In this document: positions 55,829-64,000 of the stretch, piece after piece
How the letters are laid out: each line of letters starts with the position of its first letter
Position numbering within the stretch: position 1 is the first letter of the stretch
Assembly: GCA_947492175.1 (NCBI GenBank)
Contig: CANLMQ010000016.1
Span: 62,001-126,000, forward strand
Length of the DNA: 64,000 nt
Direction: 5' to 3'
DNA from: an uncultured Draconibacterium sp.
Lineage (GTDB): Bacteria; Bacteroidota; Bacteroidia; Bacteroidales; Prolixibacteraceae
The notes under the pieces: generated by a model
The model's database searches: none
What the model was told of the DNA's origin: nothing
Seen by the model: only the letters and a program-made list of their open reading frames with translations
Position numbers and translations under genes: made by a program

Positions 55829-55884
55829 ATTTTAAATGCCAATCGATAAAATGTAAAAATCATGTTACACAGCAGATTTAACAT

Positions 55885-56892
55885 TTATAAACTATTCCGA
55901 ATTATTATACTGGAACTATTCCGGACCTGTTCGAAACTATGATTTAAAAGCATTGTAGCAAGTGTTTTACCCATTTCATTAAAGTCTGTTGATATGGTAG
56001 TTATTCCTCCTGCTACTACTTCCTTGAGCATGGTATCATTAAACGAAACAATACCAAATTTCTTTCCCAATTTCATTTTATAATACTTGGCAATTTTTAC
56101 AAGTTCTACCAAATCATGATCAGAAATCAGAAAGTAGGCTTCATAAATAGATGGTTTTATTCCGACAAGAGATTTAATTACTTCGTACTGGAAATTATTT
56201 TCGATACAAAAACGCTCAAAACCGGCTTTTCGTTCTATCGGTTCCTTTCCTCCCGGATTCACAAAAATCAATTTACGGTACTTTTTCAGCAACGATAATC
56301 CTTCTGTCAGGGCATCGTAAAAGTCCATCTCAAAATTCTGGTATACCACCGGATAGTCTTTTAAATCTGTTTTCAGGCGGTCGAGTATAAAAACTTTTTC
56401 TTTCGGGATTTTTGAAATCAGGCTTTTGGTATTATCGAATGTAGCCGGCATAATTATATACGAAGTATAATTTCCAATACTTTCGTTTATCAGGTTTTTA
56501 TATACTTTGTAATTAAAATGATGAAAAAATATTTCCACACTAGCCTTTCCTTTTAGCTTGCTAATGAGTGAATTATATAAATCCTCTTTAAAAGCATTCA
56601 ATTCATCAAACAATACAAAAACTTTCTCCTGGTTATGAATTTCAACAGAGTCGATGTAATATCCTTTCCCTGGTCGGCTCAATAATATTCCTTTTTCTTT
56701 TAAAGCATTAAAAGCCATCATCACTGTATCGCGACTTAAATTGTAATCGGCACATATTTGGTTGATAGACGGTACTTTATCTCCCTTTTTTAAACTCTTT
56801 CTTTCAATACTTTCGTAAACAGATTCTATAATTTGTTTATACTTTGGAGTAGATGATTTGGGATCGATGTAAATAATTCTTCGTTTTGCCAT
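55885..56892 (-). CDS. GntR family regulator with a periplasmic-binding-protein-like sensor domain, probable galactose-operon repressor
   Basis: The start at 56892 (MAKRRIIYID) is chosen because a -7 box (TATTTTTG, 56910-56917) lies between it and the alternative ATG at 56940, which would be outside the transcript. The 335-residue product has an N-terminal winged helix-turn-helix (KYKQIIESVYESIERKSLKKGDKVPS; YNLSRDTVMMAFNALKEKGI) and a C-terminal sugar-binding-like domain of LacI type (FGIVSFNDTMLKEVVAGGITTIS). Its place between galK and galM, and the repeated 18-bp site on both sides, make it the likely regulator of galactose genes. Confidence 0.85.
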   Translation of the reverse strand: MAKRRIIYIDPKSSTPKYKQIIESVYESIERKSLKKGDKVPSINQICADYNLSRDTVMMAFNALKEKGILLSRPGKGYYIDSVEIHNQEKVFVLFDELNAFKEDLYNSLISKLKGKASVEIFFHHFNYKVYKNLINESIGNYTSYIIMPATFDNTKSLISKIPKEKVFILDRLKTDLKDYPVVYQNFEMDFYDALTEGLSLLKKYRKLIFVNPGGKEPIERKAGFERFCIENNFQYEVIKSLVGIKPSIYEAYFLISDHDLVELVKIAKYYKMKLGKKFGIVSFNDTMLKEVVAGGITTISTDFNEMGKTLATMLLNHSFEQVRNSSSIIIRNSL

Positions 56893-56909
56893 AAGTTTTA
56901 AGGTTACTG

Positions 56910-56917
56910 CAAAAATA
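56910..56917 (-). promoter_or_regulatory. -7 box of the gntR-type regulator gene
   Basis: TATTTTTG on the minus strand matches TAnnTTTG and lies 18 bases from the chosen start codon, so the leader is very short. Confidence 0.5.
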
Positions 56918-56953
56918 GAAGTTTTTTTATATAAAATCATGTTTTATAACACT

Positions 56954-56971
56954 ACCAGTACCTACCAGTTG
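56954..56971. promoter_or_regulatory. GntR operator candidate between the regulator gene and galM
   Basis: ACCAGTACCTACCAGTTG is the exact inverse of the 18-bp site at 55797. It lies in the divergent region between the regulator and galM and may control both. Confidence 0.6.
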
Positions 56972-57118
56972 TATGTCAAATTTTGCATTTTTGTGCTTTT
57001 CTTGAATTTTAGCTCTTCGAATAAGTATTTTAAGCTTATTTTAATGCTTTAATTAAATACAAGTTTAACGAGACAATTTTCAGAAACATCGATAAAACAA
57101 ATTCAAATAGATTATAAC

Positions 57119-58156
57119 ATGAAAGTTACTTCAACAAAATTCGGACAATTAGAGGATGGACGCAGCGCTGATCTGTTCACCCTTTCGAACGACAAAATTG
57201 CAGTTAAAATAACCAATTACGGTGCAATAATAACAGCTGTTGATATGCCAAATAAAAACGGCAGCATTGAAAATGTGGTTTGTGGTTTTGATAAACTGGA
57301 AACTTATTTAAGCGATGAGTACCTGGGAAGCTACCCGTATTTTGGTGCGATAATCGGTCGTTTTGGAAACCGTATTGCCAAAGGGCATTTGGAAATTGAA
57401 GGAAAAACATACGAAATGGCCATAAATAACGGACCCAATCACTTGCATGGAGGGGTAGTAGGTTTCGACCGTAAATTATTTCAGGCAGAAATTATTGAAA
57501 ACGAAACTGAAGTAGGAGTAAAACTTACGTACTTAAGTCCAGATGGAGAAGAAAATTATCCGGGAAACCTGAAAGTTACATGTATTTATACTTTAAATGA
57601 AAGTAGTGAACTGGGCATTCAGTATTATGCTGAAACAGATAAAACAACAGTTGTAAATCTTACCAACCACAGTTATTTTAATTTGACCGGACAAAAGGAA
57701 AATGTTCTAAACCACGAGCTGGAGTTGACAGCTACCCGGATGACCGAAATGGTTGAGCAAATTCCAACCGGAAGGATCATTCCTGTAGTTGGTACTGCTT
57801 ACGATTTTACTTCGTCCAAAAAACTAAATGCTGCAGGACTTGAAATGGGCTACGACGATAATTATGTTTTAAACAACGAGGATGGCAAGTTAAAATTGGC
57901 TGGTTGTTTAAGTGAGGCAAAAAGCGGCAGAAAAATTAAAGTATATACTACACAACCCGGAATGCAAGTATACACTGGCTATTGGAATCCAGAGCTTGAA
58001 ATTAACGGGAAAAAGAAATTTGGAAGTTTTTCGGGTATCGCGTTAGAAACACAGCATTATCCCGATTCGGTTAATCAACCGGATTTCCCTACTACTTTAT
58101 TACAGCCGGGTGAAGTTTACGATCAGAAAACAGTTTACAAATTTATTATTGAATAA
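57119..58156 (+). CDS. galM: aldose 1-epimerase (galactose mutarotase)
   Basis: The 345-residue enzyme interconverts alpha and beta anomers of galactose. Recognisable pieces are ITNYGAIITAVDMPNKNG, FGAIIGRFGNRIAKGHL, NNGPNHLHGG with the conserved histidine, NLTNHSYFNLTG with the second histidine, and ALETQHYPDSVNQPDFP with the catalytic glutamate near the end. Length is typical. It is transcribed away from the GntR-type regulator and shares its operator candidate. Confidence 0.95.
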   Translation: MKVTSTKFGQLEDGRSADLFTLSNDKIAVKITNYGAIITAVDMPNKNGSIENVVCGFDKLETYLSDEYLGSYPYFGAIIGRFGNRIAKGHLEIEGKTYEMAINNGPNHLHGGVVGFDRKLFQAEIIENETEVGVKLTYLSPDGEENYPGNLKVTCIYTLNESSELGIQYYAETDKTTVVNLTNHSYFNLTGQKENVLNHELELTATRMTEMVEQIPTGRIIPVVGTAYDFTSSKKLNAAGLEMGYDDNYVLNNEDGKLKLAGCLSEAKSGRKIKVYTTQPGMQVYTGYWNPELEINGKKKFGSFSGIALETQHYPDSVNQPDFPTTLLQPGEVYDQKTVYKFIIE

Positions 58157-58163
58157 TATAAAG

Positions 58164-58187
58164 AATGCCCGAAAGGGCATTTTTTGT
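58164..58187 (+). terminator. rho-independent terminator after galM
   Basis: AATGCCC, a GAAA tetraloop and GGGCATT form a stable stem followed by T residues, eight bases after the galM stop. Confidence 0.88.
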
Positions 58188-58226
58188 TTCCTCTTGCATA
58201 CAAATACTATCTTTTATTTTTTTTTC

Positions 58227-58234
58227 TATTTTTG
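58227..58234 (+). promoter_or_regulatory. -7 box of the acyl-CoA synthetase gene
   Basis: TATTTTTG fits TAnnTTTG and lies 34 bases before the ATG at 58269. No -33 element stands at the standard distance. Confidence 0.45.
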
Positions 58235-58268
58235 GATACTTTCTTGAACTAAAACAGTACAGTTATAT

Positions 58269-60173
58269 ATGAAAACCATTATTGAATTATTCGAAACGGC
58301 GGTAGTAAACTATCCCGACAATGTTTACCTATGGGAAAAAACCAAAAGTGAGTATGAACCAACAACCTACAAAGAAACCAGGGAAAAGGTACTTGATCTT
58401 GCTGCCGGATTAATTCAATTAGGATTTAAAAAAGGCGACCGGGCAGGGCTGGTTGCCGATGGAAGAAATGACTGGATTATAAGTGAACTTGGCATGCTTT
58501 ACGCCGGAGGAATAAACGTTCCGCTTTCTATACGTTTACAGGAAAATGAACTTGCATTCAGGTTAAAACACAGCGGAAGCAAATACATATTTGTATCGAA
58601 ACAACACGAACAAAAAGTTGAGGATATTCGTAATCAACTGCCGGAACTTGAAAAAGTTATTTATATCGATGGTATAGAAAATGCCAACGAAGAAAATATT
58701 GATTATAAACAATTGCTTAAATCGGGAGCCAAATACAGGAAGGAAAATCCGGAGGAAGTTGAAGCAATATGGAAAGCCGTAGAACCCAATGATGTGGCAA
58801 ATATTTCGTATACTTCGGGAACTACAGCAGATCCGAAAGGAATTATGCTTACTCATCTGAATTATGCCGCCAACGTTGTGCAATCGAATACTTTACTGGA
58901 TTTAAAAACAGAATGGACAACATTGGCTATTTTGCCCTGGGATCATGCATTTGCACATACTACTTGTTTATATGTATTTATGTACAAAGGTGCAAGTATC
59001 GCGTCAGTTGAAATTGGCAAAACACCAATGGAAACATTACGAAATATTCCCAAAAACATTCAGGAAATTAAGCCTGCACTTATGATGAGTGTTCCGGCTT
59101 ATTCAAAAACATTCAGAAAGAATATTGAAGCAGGCATTCGTAAAAAAGGTGAATTCTTATATAAACTGTTCCAGTTTGCATTAAAAGTTGCATATGCTCA
59201 CAATGGATATGGAAATAACCGGGGCAAAGGTTTCCGATTCTTTTTAAAACCTCTCTACTGGCTTTTCGACCAGATATTATTTGCAAAAGTCAGGGCGGGC
59301 TTTGGTGGTAACCTGCAATTTTTTATTGGAGGTGGAGCATTGCTCGATGTTGAGTTGCAGCGTTTCTTTTATGCGATAGGATTGCCTATTTGCCAGGGAT
59401 ACGGACTTTCCGAAGCCGCGCCGGTAATCTCTTCAAATGTACCTCACGATGTAAAATTTGGTTCTTCAGGGAAACTGGTAAAAAATATTGAACTAAGAAT
59501 ACTGGACGACGATGGCAACGAATTGCCAACCGGACAAAAAGGTGAAATTGTTGTTAAAGGCGATAATGTTATGCTGGGCTACTGGAAAAATCCAACCGCC
59601 ACTGCAGAAACTATAAAGAATGGCTGGCTACATACCGGCGACATGGGTTATATGGGAGAAGACGGATTCCTGTATGTTCTGGGCCGTTTTAAAAGTTTGT
59701 TAATTGGTAACGACGGTGAAAAATACAGTCCTGAAGGTATTGAAGAAGCCTTGGTTGATCAGTCGCCGTTTATTCAGCAAACCATGCTTTACAATAATCA
59801 GAATCCGTACACTGTTGGTATGATCGTTCCGGATATAGAAGCTATAAACCGGGAGCTTAAAAACCGTGGAATTGAAAAGGGGTCTGAGGCCGGAATTAAA
59901 GAATCGCTTGTCATTATTCAAAATGAAATTAATGCATATAAAAAAGGTGGAAAGTACGAGGGAGAATTCCCTGAACGTTGGTTGCCCGCTACAATAGCTG
60001 TTCTTCCGTATGCATTTAACACTGAAAATAAAATGTTGAATGCTACTATGAAAATGGTTCGGGGACAAGTAACCGAACAGTTCGCAAAAGAACTCGATTT
60101 TCTCTATACTCCGGAAGCAAAAAACATTGAAAACGAAATGAATATAGCTGCAGTAATAGAGTGGAATAAATAA
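58269..60173 (+). CDS. long-chain acyl-CoA synthetase (AMP-forming)
   Basis: The 634-residue adenylate-forming enzyme contains the phosphate-binding motif ISYTSGTTADPKG near residue 178, the central motif GYGLSEAAPVIS near residue 377, the GWLHTGDMGYM block and the hinge LGRFKSLLIG. The last part reads AFNTENKMLNATMKMVR, where the usual catalytic lysine lies in the K-L/M-N-A-T stretch. It should activate fatty acids with ATP and CoA. It is not obviously linked to the galactose genes beside it and has its own promoter box. Confidence 0.92.
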   Translation: MKTIIELFETAVVNYPDNVYLWEKTKSEYEPTTYKETREKVLDLAAGLIQLGFKKGDRAGLVADGRNDWIISELGMLYAGGINVPLSIRLQENELAFRLKHSGSKYIFVSKQHEQKVEDIRNQLPELEKVIYIDGIENANEENIDYKQLLKSGAKYRKENPEEVEAIWKAVEPNDVANISYTSGTTADPKGIMLTHLNYAANVVQSNTLLDLKTEWTTLAILPWDHAFAHTTCLYVFMYKGASIASVEIGKTPMETLRNIPKNIQEIKPALMMSVPAYSKTFRKNIEAGIRKKGEFLYKLFQFALKVAYAHNGYGNNRGKGFRFFLKPLYWLFDQILFAKVRAGFGGNLQFFIGGGALLDVELQRFFYAIGLPICQGYGLSEAAPVISSNVPHDVKFGSSGKLVKNIELRILDDDGNELPTGQKGEIVVKGDNVMLGYWKNPTATAETIKNGWLHTGDMGYMGEDGFLYVLGRFKSLLIGNDGEKYSPEGIEEALVDQSPFIQQTMLYNNQNPYTVGMIVPDIEAINRELKNRGIEKGSEAGIKESLVIIQNEINAYKKGGKYEGEFPERWLPATIAVLPYAFNTENKMLNATMKMVRGQVTEQFAKELDFLYTPEAKNIENEMNIAAVIEWNK

Positions 60174-60211
60174 GGCATTTAGCAGGTTTATTAATAGAAC
60201 GCCTTTTTTTT
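60172..60211 (+). terminator. possible terminator after the acyl-CoA synthetase gene
   Basis: AAGGC and GCCTT are separated by a long loop and followed by T8. The stem is short. Confidence 0.4.
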
Positions 60212-60306
60212 CAAAATAATCTGAGAAGATTAATTGTTAAAACATGGCTTTTATCCTTGAACTCTGGCTTATTATTTAATAGTTTTAGCGCGTTAAAAAA
60301 TCAAAA

Positions 60307-61308
60307 ATGATTATTGAAACCTATTCATACCCGAGGGCTGCAGTAATTGGAAACCCTTCTGATGGCTATTTTGGAAAAACCATTGCATTTGTTTTTTCGA
60401 ACTTTGTGGCCAATGTTCAGTTATACCAAACACCTGAATTAGAAATTAAGCCGCAACGTCTCGATGTTACTTCTTATAAAAACATGCAGGCTTTGGTCGA
60501 GGATATTAATTTTGCCGGCTACTATGGCGGAATGCGCTTGCTAAAAGGCATGATAAAAGTTTTTTATGAATATTGCTCTGCGAACAATATACAATTGGCC
60601 AGTAAAAACTTTACAATTCAATACAATTCCAATATTCCTTTACGACTGGGACTTGCGGGTTCTTCAGCTATTTTATCTGCTTGTTTAAAAGCAATTTGCC
60701 TTTTTTACGAAGTTTATATTGCACCTGCAACATTTGCCAACCTGGTGCTTTCGGTTGAAAACAACGAATTGGGAATTTCAGCCGGTTTGCAAGACAGAGT
60801 TGCACAGGCTTTTGAGAAACCTGTGTTTATGGATTTCAATAAGAAGATAATGAACAAACAGGGGTATGGAAATTATCAGGTTTTAAACACTTCAAATTTT
60901 CCTAATTTTTACATCGCATTTCGTAAGAATCTTTCGTCGGGGACTGAACTTGTTCATAATAATTTGAAAGCTCGTTTTGATATTGGCGAAGAGAAAGTAC
61001 TTGATGCAATGAACAGATGGGGACAAATAACCGAAGAATTTAAAATGGCGCTTGAAAAGAATGAGCATGAAACCATGCACAATTTAATCAACGAAAATTT
61101 TGATTTACGCCGCTCATTAATTCCAATAAGTAAAGGCAATATTGAAATGGTTGAACTGGCCAGGTTTGTAGGGGCAAGTGCTAAATTTACCGGTTCTGGC
61201 GGAGCAATTATCGGAACCTACAGCGATGAAAAAATGTTTAGCAAATTAAAAGACACATTAAACAATCATAACATTGATGTAATAAAACCAAACATAGTTA
61301 ACAATTAA
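60307..61308 (+). CDS. GHMP kinase, glucuronokinase-like
   Basis: The 333-residue protein has the GHMP kinase ATP motif LRLGLAGSSAILSA near residue 116 and the C-terminal motif KFTGSGGAIIG. Other stretches are very like plant glucuronokinase as I remember it: AAVIGNPSDGYFGKTIAF, FAGYYGGMRLLKGMIKVF and ELGISAGLQDRVAQAF. Glucuronokinase makes glucuronate-1-phosphate from glucuronate and ATP. The next gene is a UTP-sugar-phosphate uridylyltransferase starting five bases after its stop, which suggests a two-step route to a UDP-sugar. An alternative sugar substrate cannot be excluded. Confidence 0.78.
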   Translation: MIIETYSYPRAAVIGNPSDGYFGKTIAFVFSNFVANVQLYQTPELEIKPQRLDVTSYKNMQALVEDINFAGYYGGMRLLKGMIKVFYEYCSANNIQLASKNFTIQYNSNIPLRLGLAGSSAILSACLKAICLFYEVYIAPATFANLVLSVENNELGISAGLQDRVAQAFEKPVFMDFNKKIMNKQGYGNYQVLNTSNFPNFYIAFRKNLSSGTELVHNNLKARFDIGEEKVLDAMNRWGQITEEFKMALEKNEHETMHNLINENFDLRRSLIPISKGNIEMVELARFVGASAKFTGSGGAIIGTYSDEKMFSKLKDTLNNHNIDVIKPNIVNN

Positions 61309-61312
61309 AAAA

Positions 61313-62185
61313 ATGATTAAAAAAGCAGTTATTCCTGCTGCGGGATATGGTACGCGCTTTCTGCCTGCCACAAAATCGCAGCCTAAGGAAATGATACCAA
61401 TTATAGATACTCCAGTTATTCAGTACGTTGTAGAAGAAGCCGTTGCAAGTGGTATTACCGACATTCTTATGATTATTGGAAAAGGGAAACGTGCCATTGA
61501 AGAGCATTTCGACAGAAGTCCGATTTTGGAAGAATCGTTGCTGAAAAAACAAAATCTGAAAATGCTCGATAAAATTCGTTCCATATCGAATATGGCCAAC
61601 ATTCACTTTGTATGGCAAAAGGAAATGAACGGACTGGGAGATGCAATTCGTCATGCAAAATGTCATGTTGGTAACGAACCTTTTGTAATTCTTTTGGGAG
61701 ATACATTGGTGCAAAGCGAAGACGGACCAATAACCAGGCAGTTAATCGATGTTTATAACGAAACAAAAGGTTCGGTAATTGCTTTGGAAGAAGTAAAACC
61801 TGAATTGGTCAGTAAGTATGGCGTTGTTGATGGTGAGCCTGTTTCAGACAAAGTTGTAAGGGCCAAAGGATGGATTGAAAAACCTTCGATTGAAGAAGCG
61901 CCGTCAAACCTGGCAGTTGCCAGTCGTTATTTATTTACTCCTGAAATATTTGATTACCTGGAAAATACAGCTCCGGGAAAAAACAACGAAGTACAACTTA
62001 CCGATGCCATGAAAGAGATGGTAAAATCTCACGCAATGTACGGTATGAAATTTAATGGTAAACGATACGATATCGGAAATAAGATGGGCTTTTTGAAAAC
62101 CAATATCGAGTTTGGATTAAAAGATCCTGAAATTGGCGATGCTTTAAAACAGTGGTTAAAAGAATTTGCAGGGGAACTATCATAA
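61313..62185 (+). CDS. galU: UTP--glucose-1-phosphate uridylyltransferase
   Basis: The 290-residue nucleotidyltransferase has the N-terminal motif VIPAAGYGTRFLPATKSQPKEM (nucleotide-binding loop), the VEEAVASGITDILMIIGKGK block and GWIEKP with the conserved lysine. Length matches bacterial GalU, which makes UDP-glucose from glucose-1-phosphate. It also could accept the product of the upstream GHMP kinase. The two genes form one operon. Confidence 0.93.
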   Translation: MIKKAVIPAAGYGTRFLPATKSQPKEMIPIIDTPVIQYVVEEAVASGITDILMIIGKGKRAIEEHFDRSPILEESLLKKQNLKMLDKIRSISNMANIHFVWQKEMNGLGDAIRHAKCHVGNEPFVILLGDTLVQSEDGPITRQLIDVYNETKGSVIALEEVKPELVSKYGVVDGEPVSDKVVRAKGWIEKPSIEEAPSNLAVASRYLFTPEIFDYLENTAPGKNNEVQLTDAMKEMVKSHAMYGMKFNGKRYDIGNKMGFLKTNIEFGLKDPEIGDALKQWLKEFAGELS

Positions 62186-62208
62186 TCCGGAGTTCCGATT
62201 TTTTTTCA
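62183..62208 (+). terminator. probable terminator after galU
   Basis: A short stem (ATCCGG and CCGAT with a bulge) is followed by T8, directly at the end of galU. Confidence 0.5.
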
Positions 62209-62265
62209 AACAACAAACATCAGCTAAAATCGTAAAATTGATGGTGTTTGTTACTTGAAATTTTG

Positions 62266-62273
62266 TACTTTTG
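62266..62273 (+). promoter_or_regulatory. -7 box of the tmRNA gene
   Basis: TACTTTTG fits the TAnnTTTG element. A TTTG lies 15 bases upstream (62247-62250), closer than the usual 19. The mature tmRNA begins 13 bases downstream. Confidence 0.55.
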
Positions 62274-62285
62274 CCGCACTTCTAT

Positions 62286-62680
62286 GGGGCTGACTGGTTT
62301 TGACAGCGGGTAGAAGAGATAAGTAAGCATGTCGGGCTTTGATCGTTGGCCCGTTAATCTTAATGATCAAAACCATAATTGGCGAAAATAATTACGCTCT
62401 TGCTGCGTAACCGAATAGAGTAGGTTACACTTAATCCCGGCACAAGGTGCCGGGACGAGACATCGCCCGGATGCTATTGCTTTGAAGCGGTCCGAACCGG
62501 CGGTGCAAGTAAATCGAAGCTAGCTAAAATGAGGCTCTGGTGTTTTAGCGAAAATAAAGGAGATAAGGTAGTAGTTGGTGGCTTTGATCCGGCTGCTATT
62601 CGAAAATTAAGTCAGAGATAAACATGTAGAAAGCTTATAGCTTCCTCGTTTGGACGCGGGTTCGACTCCCGCCAGCTCCA
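62286..62680 (+). ncRNA. ssrA: transfer-messenger RNA
   Basis: The 5' end GGGGCTGACTGGTTTTGACA and the 3' end GGGTTCGACTCCCGCCAGCTCCA form the tRNA-like half, with a seven-pair acceptor stem (GGGGCTG and CAGCTCC, one G-U). The tag frame at 62381-62410 reads GENNYALAA and stops at TAA. This tag is typical of Bacteroidota. tmRNA rescues stalled ribosomes. CCA is not encoded. Its 3' end borders an integrase gene. Confidence 0.97.
62656..62680. other. probable attachment site (att core) in the 3' end of ssrA
   Basis: The T arm and acceptor end of tmRNA are common integration targets for tyrosine recombinases. The integrase gene starts about 250 bases downstream in the same direction. The matching right-hand copy would be outside the window, so the core is inferred. 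Confidence 0.5.
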
Positions 62681-62714
62681 CTAATTCACATATTATTTAC
62701 AACTAAAAAACATT

Positions 62715-62742
62715 AAAGCGCTGTACTTCAGCGCTTTTTTAT
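62715..62742 (+). terminator. rho-independent terminator after ssrA
   Basis: AAAGCGCTG and CAGCGCTTT form a nine-pair stem with a five-base loop followed by T residues, 35 bases after the tmRNA. Confidence 0.85.
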
Positions 62743-62780
62743 TTTTAAGGATACCAAATAAAACCATATAAAACCATAAT

Positions 62781-62828
62781 TTAGGTGAACAATTAGGTGA
62801 ACAAATTTCGAATCATAATTTGTTCACC
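62781..62828. repeat. GGTGAACAA repeat cluster, candidate integrase arm sites
   Basis: Two abutting 12-base copies of TTAGGTGAACAA (62781-62792, 62793-62804) are followed by an inverted copy TTTGTTCACC (62819-62828). A further imperfect copy (TTAGTGAACAA) lies near 62906-62916, just before the integrase gene. This pattern suits arm-type binding sites of a recombinase or an operator. Confidence 0.5.
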
Positions 62829-62934
62829 AATTTAAACACAAAATACTATATAACAACTATTTACAAAGGTTGAAATTTTGCATTTCAAATAATATTTTAT
62901 TAATTTTAGTGAACAAATACTAATGTTTTTGACG

Positions 62935-64000
62935 ATGGAAAATTTCAATACCTACAATCTAGCATTCGTCCTCCGAAAATCAAGAAAGAATAATGAAGGC
63001 AAATCCCCTGTATATATGAGGATTACAGTTAATGGACAACGAGCAGAAGTTTCTATTAAAAGAAGTATACATACGGACAATTGGGAAAATAAAGCTTGCA
63101 AAGCTAAGGGTTATAAAAGTGAGGTTAAGCAACTAAATCAATATTTGGAAACGCTAAAAGCGTTAATGAATGATTACCACACAGAGATGGTAAAAATGGG
63201 TGAAGAAGTCACTGCACAGAACCTTAAAAATAAATTTCTCGGTATTTCAGAAGACAGAAGAATGCTCATTGAGGTTTTTGAATATCATAATCACCAGCTA
63301 AAAGAATTGGAAGGAACAAATTATGCCTCAGCAACGATTAAACGATATACAACTACATTAGACCATATAAAAGCCTTCCTGGTGTTTAAGTATAAACTTA
63401 ACGATATTCCTCTAAACCGTTTAAAATATTCTTTCATCACTGATCTGGAACATTATTTCAAAGTAACCAGAAAGTGCAACCACAACACAACAATTAAATA
63501 CATTAAAAACTTTAGAAAGGTAATTAACCTGGCAATTAAAAATGAATGGTTATCGAAAGATCCATTTGCAAAATTTCAAGCTAAGATAGTGGAAGTAAAA
63601 CGAGAGTATTTACTAAAGGATGAATTACAAAATATCGAAGATTTAAACCTTACATTTCCACGTCTGGATATCGTACGTGATATTTTTGTTTTTTCATGTT
63701 ACTCGGGACTCGCCTATGTCGATGTTGCAAATCTTACTAAAGAAAATATTCGGCTGGGTATTGACGGTGACTTATGGATTATCACTGAACGCACCAAAAC
63801 TAAGAGCCAATCCAATATACCACTTTTGCCCAAAGCTCATGAACTAATAAAGAAATACAGCAGGTATCCGAACAAGAAAAAAGAAGATCACATCTTCCCT
63901 ATTTTCACAAATCAAAGGATGAATGCCTATTTGAAAGAAATTGCCGATTTAGCATCTGTCGACAAAAACCTGACTTTCCATATTGCAAGACATACATTCG
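62935..64000 (+). CDS. tyrosine recombinase/integrase (3' truncated by window end)
   Basis: The frame is open from ATG 62935 (an in-frame ATG at 62923 is also possible) to the window end, giving at least 355 residues. The N-terminal part (AFVLRKSRKNNEGKSPVYMRITVNG) is the arm-binding domain found in Bacteroidota integrases. A core-binding SAM-like domain follows (TIKRYTTTLDHIKAFL), then the catalytic domain with FSCYSGLAYVDVANLT, TERTKTKSQSNIPLL and the H-x-x-R-H box HIARHTF. At the place of the first catalytic Arg there is Ala (GLAYVD), as in many integrases of this phylum such as the CTnDOT type. The catalytic Tyr lies beyond the window. It is probably the integrase of the element sitting in ssrA. 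Confidence 0.9.
   Translation, partial: MENFNTYNLAFVLRKSRKNNEGKSPVYMRITVNGQRAEVSIKRSIHTDNWENKACKAKGYKSEVKQLNQYLETLKALMNDYHTEMVKMGEEVTAQNLKNKFLGISEDRRMLIEVFEYHNHQLKELEGTNYASATIKRYTTTLDHIKAFLVFKYKLNDIPLNRLKYSFITDLEHYFKVTRKCNHNTTIKYIKNFRKVINLAIKNEWLSKDPFAKFQAKIVEVKREYLLKDELQNIEDLNLTFPRLDIVRDIFVFSCYSGLAYVDVANLTKENIRLGIDGDLWIITERTKTKSQSNIPLLPKAHELIKKYSRYPNKKKEDHIFPIFTNQRMNAYLKEIADLASVDKNLTFHIARHTF

Overview
The window is almost certainly from a Bacteroidota bacterium, and its mix of genes resembles marine or anaerobic Marinilabiliales/Prolixibacteraceae. The signs are many lipoprotein signals, weak Shine-Dalgarno sites, promoter boxes of the TAnnTTTG type, proteins with C-terminal type IX secretion (T9SS) sorting domains, polysaccharide-utilisation enzymes, and a tmRNA whose tag reads GENNYALAA. 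This placement is inferred from gene content only.

Region 1 (1-23929, all + strand) is a glycan-degradation cluster rich in rhamnosidases. It encodes a truncated six-hairpin glycosidase, a DUF2490 outer-membrane protein, an (alpha/alpha)-barrel-like exported protein, a YhhN-family membrane protein, a GH106 enzyme, a GH127-like enzyme with its zinc ligands, two GH78 alpha-L-rhamnosidases (one with an inserted discoidin-like domain), a GH63/GH37-like enzyme, a beta-helix pectate-lyase-fold protein, a DUF4838 protein, a GH2 enzyme and a Tat-exported Gfo/Idh/MocA oxidoreductase. Together these suggest stepwise removal of rhamnose, arabinose, galactose and uronic-acid-type residues from a branched plant or algal polysaccharide. 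No SusC/SusD pair lies in the window. A NarL-type two-component pair follows (24063-25736).

Region 2 (25875-35839) holds a divergent AraC regulator of the siderophore-regulator type and a tight operon: a 1343-residue double-ASKHA 2-hydroxyacyl-CoA-dehydratase-activase-like protein, a half-sized permease, two half ABC transporters and a SAM methyltransferase. I know of no described function for this combination, and it is the best candidate for a new system.

Region 3 (36236-49819) starts with a cobalamin riboswitch and encodes a BtuB-like TonB receptor, a BtuG-like beta-propeller lipoprotein, a lipoprotein with a Ca-loop module, and two very large T9SS-secreted proteins. The large proteins carry versions of the same propeller and module followed by five fibronectin-III repeats each. 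It looks like an extended surface system for capturing vitamin B12.

Region 4 (50097-62285) has three tandem tRNA-Asp genes, a metallophosphatase, a galactose-catabolism cluster (transporter, galT, galK, a GntR regulator, divergent galM) with a shared 18-bp operator candidate, a long-chain acyl-CoA synthetase, and a glucuronokinase-like GHMP kinase next to galU.

Region 5 (62286-64000) is the tmRNA gene ssrA, followed at once by a tyrosine recombinase that runs off the window. This is the left edge of an element integrated at the 3' end of ssrA.
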